Assembly: GCF_014654725.1 (NCBI RefSeq)
Contig: NZ_JACVZV010000018.1
Location: forward strand, 62,001 to 126,000
Length of the DNA stretch: 64,000 nucleotides
Direction of reading: 5' to 3'
From: Vulcanococcus sp. Clear-D1
Lineage (GTDB): Bacteria; Cyanobacteriota; Cyanobacteriia; PCC-6307; Cyanobiaceae
Below, piece after piece: positions 18,278 through 26,579 of this stretch; within the stretch, counting starts at the first letter, position 1, and each line of letters opens with the position of its first letter. The translations under genes were made by a program, and so were the position numbers. The notes under the pieces are model-generated. The model made no database searches. It was not told the origin of the DNA and was given only the letters and a program-made list of their open reading frames with translations.

Positions 18278-19867
18278 GTGCCTGCATCGTCACAAGCGCC
18301 GCCCCGTTGCCTGATCCGTCTGGGCGCTTCGGGTTGCATTGAGGTGCAGCTGCCTTTCGACGCCGTCACCCAGGCCCAGCTCAGGGCCGTGCGGCCGCGC
18401 GGGCAGTGGATGGCGCGGCGCGGCTGCTGGCAGTTTCCGCTGGAGGCCGCGGCGGTGCTGCGCCGCCAATTCGGTGGCCGCTTTGCCGTCGACCCGGCTT
18501 TGCAGCAGTGGTTGGCTTGGTTGGAGCAGCCCCTGCCGCCTCTGCCGCCCCATCGCACCCTCGTGCAGCGTGCGGATCTGCAGGCGCCGCTGCCGGATGG
18601 GCGTGTGTTGTTTGCCCATCAGCGCGCCGCGGCCCGTTGGTTGCTGGCGCGGCGGGGTGCCGTGCTGGCCGATGCCATGGGCCTGGGGAAAACGCTCACG
18701 GCCCTCGCGGCCGCGCGGGCGATGGTGCGTGCGGCCGACTGTCGCATCGTGGTGGTGGCGCCGGCCGGTCTGCATCGCCATTGGCAGCAGGAGGCCTCGG
18801 CGCTGCAACTGCAGCTGGAGCTGCTCAGCTGGGCGCGCTTGCCCGATGGATTGCCACCGGCCGGCACGGTGCTGATCGCCGACGAAGCCCACTACGCCCA
18901 GAACCTCCAGGCCCGCCGCACTCAGGCCTTTTTGCGCCTCAGTCGCCATCCGCGGGTGCGGGCGGTGTGGTTGCTCAGCGGTACGCCCATGAAGAACGGC
19001 CGGCCGGTGCAGCTGTTTCCGCTCCTGGCTGCCATTGGTCATCCCCTGGCTGCCGATCAACGCGCTTTTGAGGAGCGCTACTGCCAGGGCCATTGGCTGG
19101 AGCGAGGCGGCAAGCGTCAGTGGCAGGCCATGGGCGCCACCCATCTGGAGGAGCTGCAGCGCCTCACCCGGCCGCTGGTGCTGCATCGCCGCAAGCAGGA
19201 TTGCCTGGATCTGCCGCCCAAGCAGCGGTTGCTGGTGCCGGTGGAGCTCAACGCGGCGGAAGGGCGCGGTTTTCAGCATCGCCTTCAGCTCAAGATCGAC
19301 GACTACCGCCGCCGGGCTGAGGCAGGTCTGGTGCGACGCGATGCCGAAGTGTTGGCGGTGTTCACAGCACTGCGGCAGATCAGCGCTGAATACAAATTGC
19401 CGGCGGCCACGGCCCTGGTGCAGCGTCTCCTGGACCAAGGCGAAGCAGTGGTGCTGTTTAGCGCGTTTGTGGCCGCGGCCGAGCTGTTGCACAACCGGCT
19501 TGGCGGCCTGTTGCTCACGGGACGTCAGCCGCCAGCAGAACGGCAGACGATCGTGGATCGCTTTCAAGCTGGTGAGGCCCGCTTGCTGATCGCCAGCTTC
19601 GGGGTGGGCGGCCTGGGATTCACCCTGCACCGCGCCCGCCATGTGGTGTTGCTGGAGCGTCCTTGGACGCCGGGTGATGCGGAGCAGGCGGAAGATCGCT
19701 GCCACCGCATTGGCATGCAGGGCAGCCTGCAGTGTCACTGGTTGCAGTTGGGCGTGGCTGATCAGTTGGTGGATGATCTGATCGCCAGCAAAGCGGCTCG
19801 GATCGAGCAGCTGCTCAGCCGGCGGAGCCTGCCCGTAATGGTGCGCCAGCTGCTGGAGCGTTGGTGA
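18278..19867 (+). CDS. SNF2/HepA-like DNA helicase (SMARCAL1-like)
   Basis: A 529-residue SNF2-family ATPase. An N-terminal region of about 100 residues precedes the motor, with motif I in DAMGLGKTLTALAAARAM, motif II IADEAHY, motif III LLSGTPMKNG, and C-terminal helicase motifs FGVGGLGFTLHRARHVV and QAEDRCHRIGMQGS. Compact proteins of this type are related to annealing helicases acting at stalled forks, but the substrate is inferred. GTG at 18,278 starts just before conserved sequence. The 3' end overlaps the convergent lipoprotein gene by 53 bases. Confidence 0.88.
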   Translation: MPASSQAPPRCLIRLGASGCIEVQLPFDAVTQAQLRAVRPRGQWMARRGCWQFPLEAAAVLRRQFGGRFAVDPALQQWLAWLEQPLPPLPPHRTLVQRADLQAPLPDGRVLFAHQRAAARWLLARRGAVLADAMGLGKTLTALAAARAMVRAADCRIVVVAPAGLHRHWQQEASALQLQLELLSWARLPDGLPPAGTVLIADEAHYAQNLQARRTQAFLRLSRHPRVRAVWLLSGTPMKNGRPVQLFPLLAAIGHPLAADQRAFEERYCQGHWLERGGKRQWQAMGATHLEELQRLTRPLVLHRRKQDCLDLPPKQRLLVPVELNAAEGRGFQHRLQLKIDDYRRRAEAGLVRRDAEVLAVFTALRQISAEYKLPAATALVQRLLDQGEAVVLFSAFVAAAELLHNRLGGLLLTGRQPPAERQTIVDRFQAGEARLLIASFGVGGLGFTLHRARHVVLLERPWTPGDAEQAEDRCHRIGMQGSLQCHWLQLGVADQLVDDLIASKAARIEQLLSRRSLPVMVRQLLERW

Positions 19868-20228
19868 GGGTGCGGCAGCTTCGAGCCCTGAGCTGAATTT
19901 CCTCCACCAGCAAGGGATCGGGTGACGCTGTTTTGGGCACTTGCTTGAGCAGCTTTTCGGCCGCCAGGCTGTCGCGGCAGGCGGCTTGGTTGTCGCCCGC
20001 CAGGCTGTGCAGCAGCGCCCGCTCGTTGCGGGGCTGCGGTTGCTGGGGGTGGGCCTCCACCACGCCATCGCAGCGGTTGAGCGCTTTTTTCAGGCGCTTG
20101 ATCTCCACCTGCCTGAGGCAGTCGCCCAGGCCGGGCAGCGTGCTGCTGGGATCACTCGGGGCGCTCACGCAACCCCCCATCAGCGCCAGTGCCAGGGCTG
20201 CGGCGGAACCCAGGGCGGCCCGTTTAAT
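19815..20228 (-). CDS. Lipoprotein, apparently ATT-initiated
   Basis: A 137-residue protein when read from an ATT codon at 20,228. It then starts with a compact lipoprotein signal: basic start (KRAALG), hydrophobic core and lipobox LMGGC. The mature part has five further cysteines and ends in a Pro/Ala-rich tail; function unknown. No ATG, GTG or TTG lies close to the signal. The next ATG upstream would give a 37-residue extension overlapping the neighbouring gene by about 115 bases. The ATT overlaps that gene's stop (TATTAA), suggesting coupled translation. Confidence 0.68.
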   Translation of the reverse strand: MKRAALGSAAALALALMGGCVSAPSDPSSTLPGLGDCLRQVEIKRLKKALNRCDGVVEAHPQQPQPRNERALLHSLAGDNQAACRDSLAAEKLLKQVPKTASPDPLLVEEIQLRARSCRTLTNAPAAGAPLRAGSAG

Positions 20229-20643
20229 AGGCGTAGCGCTCGCTGCGGGTTGCGCCGCCTTCGGTGCTGCTGTTGCCGCCGCTGGCGGCTTCGCGCTGCT
20301 GTTGTTGTTGCTCCTGAGCTGCGCTCGCATAGAGATCACCGAGATATTTGCCGCAGTCGGGGAAGGTGCCCGGGTTCTGAACCACAGCCTCTGTGATCAT
20401 CACCGCGGCGTGCTCAGGCGAGGTCTTGAACAGGCTGGCGCTCTGGCGCCTGATCAGCGCGTAGGCGGCCAGCCAGCTCACTTCATGGTTGTTGCCCGAG
20501 TTGCGCATGAAGCAGTACACCTGCGCTCCCTTGCCGGCGGGGCCTGAAGGGTTCTCAGCGGCCCTGGCCGCCGGCAGAGCGCTCACGATCGCCGTGGTGA
20601 GGGCCAGGGCCGGCAGAACCCTGTCGAGCGTTGAGCGCAGCAT
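20224..20643 (-). CDS. Conserved secreted cyanobacterial protein (DUF6554-like)
   Basis: A 139-residue protein with a signal peptide (to about AARA-AEN) and a conserved middle region containing YCFMRNSGNNHEVSW, KTSPEHAAVMITEAVV and DCGKYLGDLY. This pattern fits a secreted family restricted to cyanobacteria (DUF6554, name from memory). Two cysteines could form a disulfide. The C-terminus is Gln-rich and disordered. It is first in a two-gene unit with the lipoprotein downstream. Confidence 0.75.
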   Translation of the reverse strand: MLRSTLDRVLPALALTTAIVSALPAARAAENPSGPAGKGAQVYCFMRNSGNNHEVSWLAAYALIRRQSASLFKTSPEHAAVMITEAVVQNPGTFPDCGKYLGDLYASAAQEQQQQQREAASGGNSSTEGGATRSERYAY

Positions 20644-20711
20644 GAACCGTGACGGGTAGTGGGGCCCAAGGTATCGGGCTCCTGTAAACCGATCCAGGGG
20701 CGCTCGCCGCT

Positions 20712-21236
20712 TCAGCCCGAGGGGGGTGGCGTGATGCCACTGGCCAGCAGCAGCCGCATCGCCACCGGCAGAACCAGCAGCACGGTGATCAGGCGTACGG
20801 CATGGAGCACCGCCACCGGCGCACCCACGCCGAACTCATCCCCGGCCAGGCTCATGCCGCTGATGCCGCCTGGGGCTGCCCCCAGCAGCGCCACCAGCGG
20901 ATCTAGGCCCAATAAGCGGCTGCAGCAGAAGCCCACCAGCAACCCTGCCACCACCAGGGTGAGGGTGATCAAGATGGCCGGCTTCCACAACTGCCTCAGT
21001 TCGCTCAGGGCGGTGGCGGTGAGGCTGGTGCCGATCACCGTGCCGATTCCAATTTCAAGGGCGGTGCGGGTGCCAGGGGGCCAGCTGGCGGCCTCCAATC
21101 GGCCGCTGAGGCTCAGCAGGCCAGCGCCCAGCAGGGCGCCTGCCAAGGGCGCGGCGGGGATGCCCGTGCGCAGGGCCAGCAGTCCTCCACCCAGGCCGGC
21201 CACCAGATAGGCGAGCAGCTGCAGGGGTGAGCTCAT
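20712..21236 (-). CDS. AbrB-family (DUF) integral membrane protein
   Basis: A 174-residue membrane protein with about five hydrophobic segments and two glycine-rich motifs, GTVIGTSLT and LLGAAPGGISGMSL. The latter is diagnostic of the AbrB membrane family (Pfam AbrB, unrelated to the AbrB transcription factor). Typical members have two such repeats over about 350 residues, so this is a half-length version common in picocyanobacteria. A transport role is often assumed but not proven. The ATG at 21,236 begins right at the first helix. Confidence 0.8.
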   Translation of the reverse strand: MSSPLQLLAYLVAGLGGGLLALRTGIPAAPLAGALLGAGLLSLSGRLEAASWPPGTRTALEIGIGTVIGTSLTATALSELRQLWKPAILITLTLVVAGLLVGFCCSRLLGLDPLVALLGAAPGGISGMSLAGDEFGVGAPVAVLHAVRLITVLLVLPVAMRLLLASGITPPPSG

Positions 21237-21319
21237 GGCAGCCAGCTGCGGGAACAGGCCAAGTCTGCTGGCTGGCAGAAGGCTTGTGTGTTGAGATCGG
21301 ATCTCCTGGACTGCGCAGC

Positions 21320-21592
21320 ATGGCGGCTGAATCGGTGTCATTCCGGATCACACGATCCACGGAAGATCTGGCGCAAACCGTGTCGGCGCTGTCCCAGCGT
21401 CTGGTGAAGCTGGAGCAGCGTCTCGCCGCGCTGGAGCTGCAGCTGGATCGGGTTGCGGCTGAGCCTGAGCCGGATCCCGATGATCTGCTGCGCCTGGATC
21501 GGGTGGCCAGCTTGTTGGCCGATTGCCGCAGTTTGCTGGAGGAGGAACCCAGCGCCGCCCAGCACGAGGACGAGCATCCGCAGGCTGCCTGA
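21320..21592 (+). CDS. Small coiled-coil protein
   Basis: A 90-residue protein dominated by heptad-like leucine spacing (LVKLEQRLAALELQLDR), followed by an acidic second helix and a polar tail. Function unknown. The ATG at 21,320 is preferred over one 93 bases upstream because the upstream part overlaps the AbrB-like gene and reads as non-coding. Confidence 0.62.
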   Translation: MAAESVSFRITRSTEDLAQTVSALSQRLVKLEQRLAALELQLDRVAAEPEPDPDDLLRLDRVASLLADCRSLLEEEPSAAQHEDEHPQAA

Positions 21593-21635
21593 GCAGTGAC
21601 TTGGCAGCGGTGCCACAATGGAAAGAAAGCGAACC

Positions 21636-21872
21636 ATGGCCTTCTCCAACAGCCATCGCACCGCTCCAGCTACCGCTTTAACCAGCTCCAACGGCAAGGC
21701 CGCTGGCTCACCGGCCTGCCAGAACCGCGGTTATGCCGAAGGTGGTCACCAGCTTGAAAAGCTGGAGTTTGCTCTGGCGGTGGCGATCACCCGCGGTGAT
21801 CAACAACGGGTCGCCCAGCTGCGCGATCAGATCGATGCCCTCGGCGGCAACCGCGAAGAGCCCGGCACCTGA
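21636..21872 (+). CDS. Small conserved protein, unknown
   Basis: A 78-residue protein: a low-complexity Ser/Thr/Ala-rich N-terminus and a compact C-terminal half (YAEGGHQLEKLEFALAVAI) that resembles a two-helix hairpin. ATG at 21,636 follows a purine-rich stretch; ATG at 21,618 in the same frame is an alternative. No function recognised. Confidence 0.55.
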   Translation: MAFSNSHRTAPATALTSSNGKAAGSPACQNRGYAEGGHQLEKLEFALAVAITRGDQQRVAQLRDQIDALGGNREEPGT

Positions 21873-21987
21873 TCGTTCAGGCCATCAAGCCTGCGCTCCA
21901 TCACTGTTGTGATTCCGTGATCGGCATGGGCGTGTTGCTTGGATTTGCACCACGCCCGTTAACATCGATTCACGCCAAAGTCGACGC

Positions 21988-22197
21988 ATGCAAGCGACAC
22001 GTCAGGCTCCGGCACCTGCCGCTCGCCGCGAAGACCTTTTGAAAGAGGCGGGTCGGCACGCCGCTGCGGCTGAGCTGGCCGCAGCCTCAGGGGAGATTGA
22101 GACGGCAGCACGATTGATTCTTCAGTCACTCGATTGCGAGCGCCGGGCCGGTAGCGTTGGCCCACAGGTGCTGCAGCTGATCAAACCCCGCAACTGA
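21988..22197 (+). CDS. Small helical protein, unknown
   Basis: A 69-residue Ala/Glu/Arg-rich protein predicted as two or three helices. It is the last gene before the tRNA-Gly remnant and has normal host composition. No function recognised. Confidence 0.52.
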   Translation: MQATRQAPAPAARREDLLKEAGRHAAAAELAAASGEIETAARLILQSLDCERRAGSVGPQVLQLIKPRN

Positions 22198-22274
22198 TTT
22201 CCATCGTTCGATTCGTCCTGCCCGAATCGATGCGGATTAGATCGACTTCGGACGACGATGGGTTGTTGTTGGCA

Positions 22275-22318
22275 AGCGGGTGACCGGGCTCGAACCGGCG
22301 ACGTTCAGCTTGGGAAGC
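22275..22318 (-). other. tRNA-Gly(CCC) 3' fragment, probable attachment site
   Basis: On the minus strand this reads as the 3' part of a tRNA-Gly gene: the loop TTCCCAA with anticodon CCC, stem GCTGA, variable loop, T arm with GGTTCGAGCC and the acceptor strand CACCCGC plus discriminator T. The anticodon-stem 5' strand is broken just upstream (GAAGC instead of the expected TCAGC) and no D arm follows, so it is not a working tRNA. Such a fragment is what tyrosine-integrase insertion into a tRNA gene leaves at the far end. It coincides with the switch from core to accessory genes. Confidence 0.72.
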
Positions 22319-22852
22319 TTCTTGGCTAGTTGAGCAAACTGCCCGTGCTGCAGTGAGTCTCGTATTCCTTCAGGCTTGGATGTGAGAAGGTCTGTGAGAA
22401 GCTTCTGGCCTTCTCCCCTGCTGTGAGAGGGCGCAGGTTGGAGCCGGCGGAGGCAGGGCAAAGGGGCGCGGGCTGCTCTGCGAAGGACGTTCTCTTTATG
22501 CGAACCCAGCATTCCTTTGCCCAAGGCAATCCTTCGCCAAGTCCGCGAGGTAGAAGCAGGATCTGAAAGTTGAATCCAGCGTGGTCGAAAGATCGAAGGC
22601 ATGGAATAACAAGCGTCGCGGCCCCTGTGGTTTCAGCAGTGCGTCCGGTCGGCGACGGCCGTCCTTCAGCGTGCCACGGCTGCACCGTGGCGTGCATCGG
22701 CCAGCCGCCTCCGCCCTCCGCTCCGGGGCCGGTGCGGGGGTGGCGGGCAGGGCCGCTCTCCCGCGGCTGCGGTGGCCGGGCGTTTGCCCGCGTTGATGGG
22801 GCTGGAATGAGGTCCTAAGCCCCCTCGCGCGGCTGCGCGGCCAGCTGGGCAT
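22319..22852. other. Stretch without a confident gene at the island edge
   Basis: About 530 bases between the tRNA fragment and the first island gene. Open frames exist on both strands but read as low-complexity, GC-skewed shadows. A GC-rich palindromic segment lies around 22,670-22,800. No integrase or excisionase is recognisable. Confidence 0.5.
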
Positions 22853-23065
22853 TCAGTGCTGAATTTGGCGGACTTGCTTATCAGCCTCCAAGCTCGTCCC
22901 AGTATGGTCTCGCTTTGCGTAGATCCACTGCGCCGCAGCCTTTTTGGTCCCCTTGCAGTGCGTTTGTACTGGTAGAATAAAGGCTGCGCCAAAGGCCACG
23001 AGCCCATCGCCTGCGGCAATGAAATCTTCGGGCAACTTGCCCTGTTCGTTTGCTCTGTAGCCCAT
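22853..23065 (-). CDS. Possible small protein, unknown
   Basis: A 70-residue open frame with balanced composition (MGYRANEQGKLPEDFIAAGD at the start) in a locally AT-richer stretch. Its ATG shares a CATG palindrome with the start of the divergent SLOG gene. It may be a real phage-type protein or a remnant. No family recognised. Confidence 0.32.
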   Translation of the reverse strand: MGYRANEQGKLPEDFIAAGDGLVAFGAAFILPVQTHCKGTKKAAAQWIYAKRDHTGTSLEADKQVRQIQH

Positions 23066-23585
23066 GAGCTTGTTCTCTGCTGCAGTGGCCCAGGCCGCTG
23101 CATTGCCGCTTCCCGGTCTCCTGCCGTCGCCGGTGCTGGCGCATCGCTCGGTTGTCATTGTCGCTGCCGGTGGCCGTGATCTCGTCTGGCCTCAAGAGCG
23201 CATCGCCTCCGCCCTGCTCCAGCGCAGCGGTGGTCGCGCCGTCCATCTGCTGGTGCATGGCGGTGCCCGTGGTGCCGATCAGGCCATCGGGCGTGCCGCC
23301 CATCAGCTCGGTTGGCGGGTCCAGGCCCTTGCCGCCGAGTGGCGCCGCTATGGCCGCTCCGCCGGCCCCATCCGCAATCGGCGTCTGCTGGAGCGGGCGC
23401 TGGTGGAGGCCCAGGCCCGCACCTCCCCAGCGTTCAGCGCCTCGGTGCTGGTGATCGCCTTCCCCGGTGGTGCGGGCACGGCCTCGCTGGTGCAGCAGGC
23501 CCGGCGCTGCTCAGTCCGTTCGCCGGTGCCGGTGGTGGTGATGGAAGTGCCGCCGCCGTTCTCGCCGGAGCCCTTCGCCGCCTGA
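23064..23585 (+). CDS. SLOG-domain protein (DUF2493/YspA-like)
   Basis: A 173-residue Rossmann-like SLOG protein. The signature VHGGARGADQAIGR, followed by a WRRYGRSAGPIRNRRLLE segment and a FPGGAGTASLV loop, matches the DUF2493/YspA family found in phages and islands. SLOG folds bind nucleotide-derived ligands or process nucleotides in conflict systems, so a sensor or nucleotide-processing role is possible but inferred. It opens a three-gene plus-strand block with the Gp157-like and Rad52-like genes. Confidence 0.8.
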   Translation: MSLFSAAVAQAAALPLPGLLPSPVLAHRSVVIVAAGGRDLVWPQERIASALLQRSGGRAVHLLVHGGARGADQAIGRAAHQLGWRVQALAAEWRRYGRSAGPIRNRRLLERALVEAQARTSPAFSASVLVIAFPGGAGTASLVQQARRCSVRSPVPVVVMEVPPPFSPEPFAA

Positions 23586-23634
23586 TCGGCATACGCCCCG
23601 CATCTTTCTCGTTCCCACCCTCATCCACGTCCTT

Positions 23635-24252
23635 ATGTCTGTTCTCACCACCACCGCTCCTCTCCCTCCGGCCCTCCCCCAAGCAGCAGGCCCCGCCTGC
23701 TCGCTGCAGCGCGCCGGTTCCCTCTGGCAGCTGGGCATCGAGGCCCAGGAGCTCACCACTGCCATCGGCCAGCTGGCCCAGCAGCTGGAAGCCGACGACG
23801 AAGACGCCCGGTCCCAGGCGCTCGCCGAGCTGGAGGCCGCCCTGCTGGCCGAGGAGGGCAACAAGCAGGCCCTCGCAGCCAAGGCCGATGCCACTTGCTG
23901 GGTGATCGAGCACCTGCGCGGCCAGGCCACTTACCGCCAGCAGCAGGCCAAGCGACTCACCGAGCTGTCGCGTTCCGATGGCAGTCGGGCCGATGCCTTG
24001 GAGGAATCGCTGGTGCTGGTGCTCACTCGGCTGCAGCCCTCCGCCACCCGCTTCTCGTTCCCCAATCACGAGCTGCGCAGCACCCGCTCCACCGCCGTCG
24101 CCATCGAGAACGAGGCGCTCCTCGACCCCGAATGGCTCACGGTCAAGACCACCTTCCAGGCCGATAAGACCGCCATCAAGGCAGCGCTGAAGGCCGGCGA
24201 GCAGATCACCGGTGCCCAGCTCCTCTCCCGTCGCTCCTGGCGCATCTGCTGA
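23635..24252 (+). CDS. Siphovirus Gp157-like protein
   Basis: A 205-residue protein: an N-terminal coiled coil (LGIEAQELTTAIGQLAQQLE, later LAELEAALLAEEGNK) and a C-terminal region with ATRFSFPNHELR, as in phage Gp157 proteins, which have a long coiled coil and a short beta C-terminus. Gp157 is linked to phage resistance and recombination modules, with no firm biochemical role. It sits between the SLOG and Rad52-like genes. Confidence 0.78.
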   Translation: MSVLTTTAPLPPALPQAAGPACSLQRAGSLWQLGIEAQELTTAIGQLAQQLEADDEDARSQALAELEAALLAEEGNKQALAAKADATCWVIEHLRGQATYRQQQAKRLTELSRSDGSRADALEESLVLVLTRLQPSATRFSFPNHELRSTRSTAVAIENEALLDPEWLTVKTTFQADKTAIKAALKAGEQITGAQLLSRRSWRIC

Positions 24253-24331
24253 CGGCCACAGGCCGCCCGCAAGTGGGGTTCCGGTGCTGCAGCCGGGGCC
24301 CTCTCCTCCTCACACCATTGCTTCCATCGCC

Positions 24332-25300
24332 ATGACCGTCGCCGCTCCTTCTGCCAACGGGGCCAGCACCACCAGCCGCCCCGCTCCTCCTCGACCAAGC
24401 CAGAGGCCGCCATCGGCCCTGGAGCTGATCCGCTCAACTGACCGCGCCGAGGCGCTCCCTCCAGCCGCGCCGGAAGCCACGTCGGCCGCCGTCCCGGTTC
24501 ATCCCCCTGGCTTCTCCCCCGAGCAGCTCGCCGCCCTCTCCGCCCCGCTCGATCGGGCCAACGTCCGTCAGCGCGAGCAGGGACGCAGCCGCGTGAGCTA
24601 TCTCGAGGGTTGGCAGGTGATCGCGGAAGCCAACCGCATCTTTGGCTTCGATGGCTGGCAGCGTCAGACCATCGCCGTCCGTTGCGTCGCCCAAGCCGAA
24701 CGCATGATCGGCCGGGATCAGAAGCCCGGTTGGGGCGTCACCTACACCGCCCGCGTGCGCGTCACCGTTACCGCCGGAAGCCTGACGCCCCTGGTTCGGG
24801 AGGGCAGCGGCGCCGGCCACGGCATCGATGTGGACCTGGGCCAGGCCCATGAATCCGCCCTCAAGGAGGCCGAAACCGACGCCATGAAGCGGGCACTGAT
24901 GACCTTTGGGAACCCGTTTGGCCTCGCCTTGTACGACAAGGCGCAGAGGCAGGTCAGCAGCGCAGCAGGTCAGGGAGAGGGAGCGCAGCGGCCAGGTGGG
25001 CAGCAGCCTTACGTGAGCCGGGCGGCGGCTGGCGCTCCCTCCCCCACCACTGCATCCCCGGCCCTGGTCGATCCCGGCCAGCAGGCCCTCGATGCCGACA
25101 CGATCCAGCGCCTCCACAGCAGCCTGCGGGCCCTGCCCCGCCCTCGGCTGGAGAGCCTCACCCGGGCCTTCCGCAAGCGGTTCCAGGTGCCCGAGGAGGC
25201 GGTGACGATCGCCGATCGGATCAATCAGAAGTGCCACCACGACTGGATTGAGGCCTTCCTTGTGTCGCACCGAGATGTGCGCCAAGTCGAGCAGCAGTAG
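24332..25300 (+). CDS. Rad52/Rad22-type single-strand annealing protein
   Basis: A 322-residue protein. The Rad52 core (about residues 60-210) is recognised from VSYLEGWQVIAEANRIFGFD, a central beta region with TYTARVRVTV and HESALKEAETDAMKRALMTF. Phage Rad52-like annealases pair complementary strands during recombination. The C-terminus is Pro/Ala-rich, then ends in a helical tail. The ATG at 24,332 was chosen because an earlier frame start overlaps the Gp157 gene and reads as low complexity. Confidence 0.86.
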   Translation: MTVAAPSANGASTTSRPAPPRPSQRPPSALELIRSTDRAEALPPAAPEATSAAVPVHPPGFSPEQLAALSAPLDRANVRQREQGRSRVSYLEGWQVIAEANRIFGFDGWQRQTIAVRCVAQAERMIGRDQKPGWGVTYTARVRVTVTAGSLTPLVREGSGAGHGIDVDLGQAHESALKEAETDAMKRALMTFGNPFGLALYDKAQRQVSSAAGQGEGAQRPGGQQPYVSRAAAGAPSPTTASPALVDPGQQALDADTIQRLHSSLRALPRPRLESLTRAFRKRFQVPEEAVTIADRINQKCHHDWIEAFLVSHRDVRQVEQQ

Positions 25301-25378
25301 TGACCGGAAGCGCATGGATGGCCCCGTCACAGCTCCACCTGGAGTGGGGCCTCATCGCATCACCTGACCACCGTGAGC

Positions 25379-25687
25379 TCAGCGAATGCAGATCAAGGAC
25401 TCGATCGAAAGCTGGGAGAGTTGCTCAGCTACGTGATGCTGGACTTCCTCACTCTGTTGACTCAGCGGCAGCACCTCCAGGCATGGACTCCCACAAGTCA
25501 GGTTGATCTCCTGGCCCTTCATCAACGGCAGAACCCTGGGATCCTCAAAGTTGGCGCTGGTGGCAAAGACCAGATGCCTGTCGTGGTCTGCATCAAAGAC
25601 GTACCCCACGACGTACAACGTCCCGTCAGGACCGGTCGCGCTGGTCACCACCTCGTGGAGAAAAGCTCGGGTTGGTTGCACCGCCAT
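25379..25687 (-). CDS. Small hypothetical protein
   Basis: A 102-residue protein with alternating beta-type hydrophobics (TLYVVGYVFDADHDRHLVFA), two cysteines in TCGSPC and a helical C-terminus. It has clean codon structure and the opposite orientation to the recombination block. No family recognised. Confidence 0.5.
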   Translation of the reverse strand: MAVQPTRAFLHEVVTSATGPDGTLYVVGYVFDADHDRHLVFATSANFEDPRVLPLMKGQEINLTCGSPCLEVLPLSQQSEEVQHHVAEQLSQLSIESLICIR

Positions 25688-26173
25688 CGCTGGTTGTCCT
25701 CTTCAAGCGAGGGGGCTGGTGCTGCACCACAGCCGCACCCTTGGGGATGCCGAGCGGTGCGCCGCGTCTTCACTCGATCGCTGTCCACAGAGCGAGGGGC
25801 GGAAGGAAATGGACTGGTCGGGCGGCGTGGAAGGCCCGGAATCACTAGCCATGGGCTGACTGCAGAGTCATGAACAAGGGCCCGCATGGGTAGAAGCAGA
25901 GGGCTCCAACTCCCCCCGGCCTTTCTCGTTCCGAAAGGCCGGCCCCGCGGACATCAAGGTCTAACACCGGGTTTTGGAGCCCAACACCACGGGTAGCGTC
26001 CAGCGCCTTTACGTCTTGCCACATTTGGTGGTCAGCCCTAGGATCGCCCCCTGGTGATCTGGCTCCGAGAGCTTCGCGGTTGGGCATCCCGAGAACCGCC
26101 ACAACCTGCAGCCAAACCTGAAATTGAGAGCCCCTGCGCGGCAACGGTTCTCACTCGTTCTCAATAAGGGCTT
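25688..26173. other. Stretch without a confident gene
   Basis: About 490 bases. Open frames on the minus strand (for example 25,845-26,144) have poor composition and no recognisable motif. It may be decayed coding sequence; nothing else is seen. Confidence 0.45.
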
Positions 26174-26353
26174 GTGCCAGTCGAAAAACAGGCTGCCCGC
26201 ATCGCCTTGCGCCTCGCTCAGGCCTGGGCGGACCCCGGCGTGACTCCGTTGCCCGGCCCCTTGCTAGTACGCTTGTACTTCTATGGAGTCGCTGATGGCG
26301 CTTCATCGTCCCCGCCCGATAGGGCCAGCCGATCGGATCGATCTCCCTACTGA
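26174..26353 (+). CDS. Possible very small protein
   Basis: A 59-residue frame starting at GTG 26,174 after an AAGGG box. The first part (EKQAARIALRLAQAWADPG) looks coding, the last 20 residues do not. It overlaps the next gene by 71 bases, so only one of the two starts may be right. Weak call. Confidence 0.25.
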   Translation: MPVEKQAARIALRLAQAWADPGVTPLPGPLLVRLYFYGVADGASSSPPDRASRSDRSPY

Positions 26354-26579
26354 GGAGTGGCCGTTCCTCGACCAGGAGGTGCTGGAGCAGGCACGGAGCC
26401 ACAAGGTCTGCATGACTTGCCACTGGTTCCAGCACCAAGCGGGCGTGAACTGCATCCCGCTGCTCACCTGCCAGCTGCACCAGGGCTTGATCGCCCACGG
26501 GGAGCACCTCACCAGCTGCTGCCAAGGTTGGACCGACGACATGGCCCGCCAGGCGGGCAGGGCTCCGGACGTGGCTTGA
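26283..26579 (+). CDS. Cysteine-rich small protein
   Basis: A 98-residue protein with cysteines arranged as KVCMTCHWFQH, NCIPLLTCQLHQG and TSCCQGWTDD, plus nearby histidines, which suggests one zinc site or an iron-sulfur site. Function unknown. A second ATG 12 bases downstream is possible. Confidence 0.55.
   Translation: MESLMALHRPRPIGPADRIDLPTEEWPFLDQEVLEQARSHKVCMTCHWFQHQAGVNCIPLLTCQLHQGLIAHGEHLTSCCQGWTDDMARQAGRAPDVA

Noticed and set aside
18290-20068. A 592-codon minus-strand frame opposite the SNF2-like helicase.
   Set aside because: Composition is typical of an antisense shadow (Gln/Arg/His-rich), while the plus strand has all helicase motifs.
22326-22697. Possible remnant of an integrase beside the tRNA fragment.
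   Set aside because: The translated frames show none of the Arg-His-x-x-Arg/Tyr motifs of tyrosine recombinases; one frame is partly a translation of the tRNA remnant itself.
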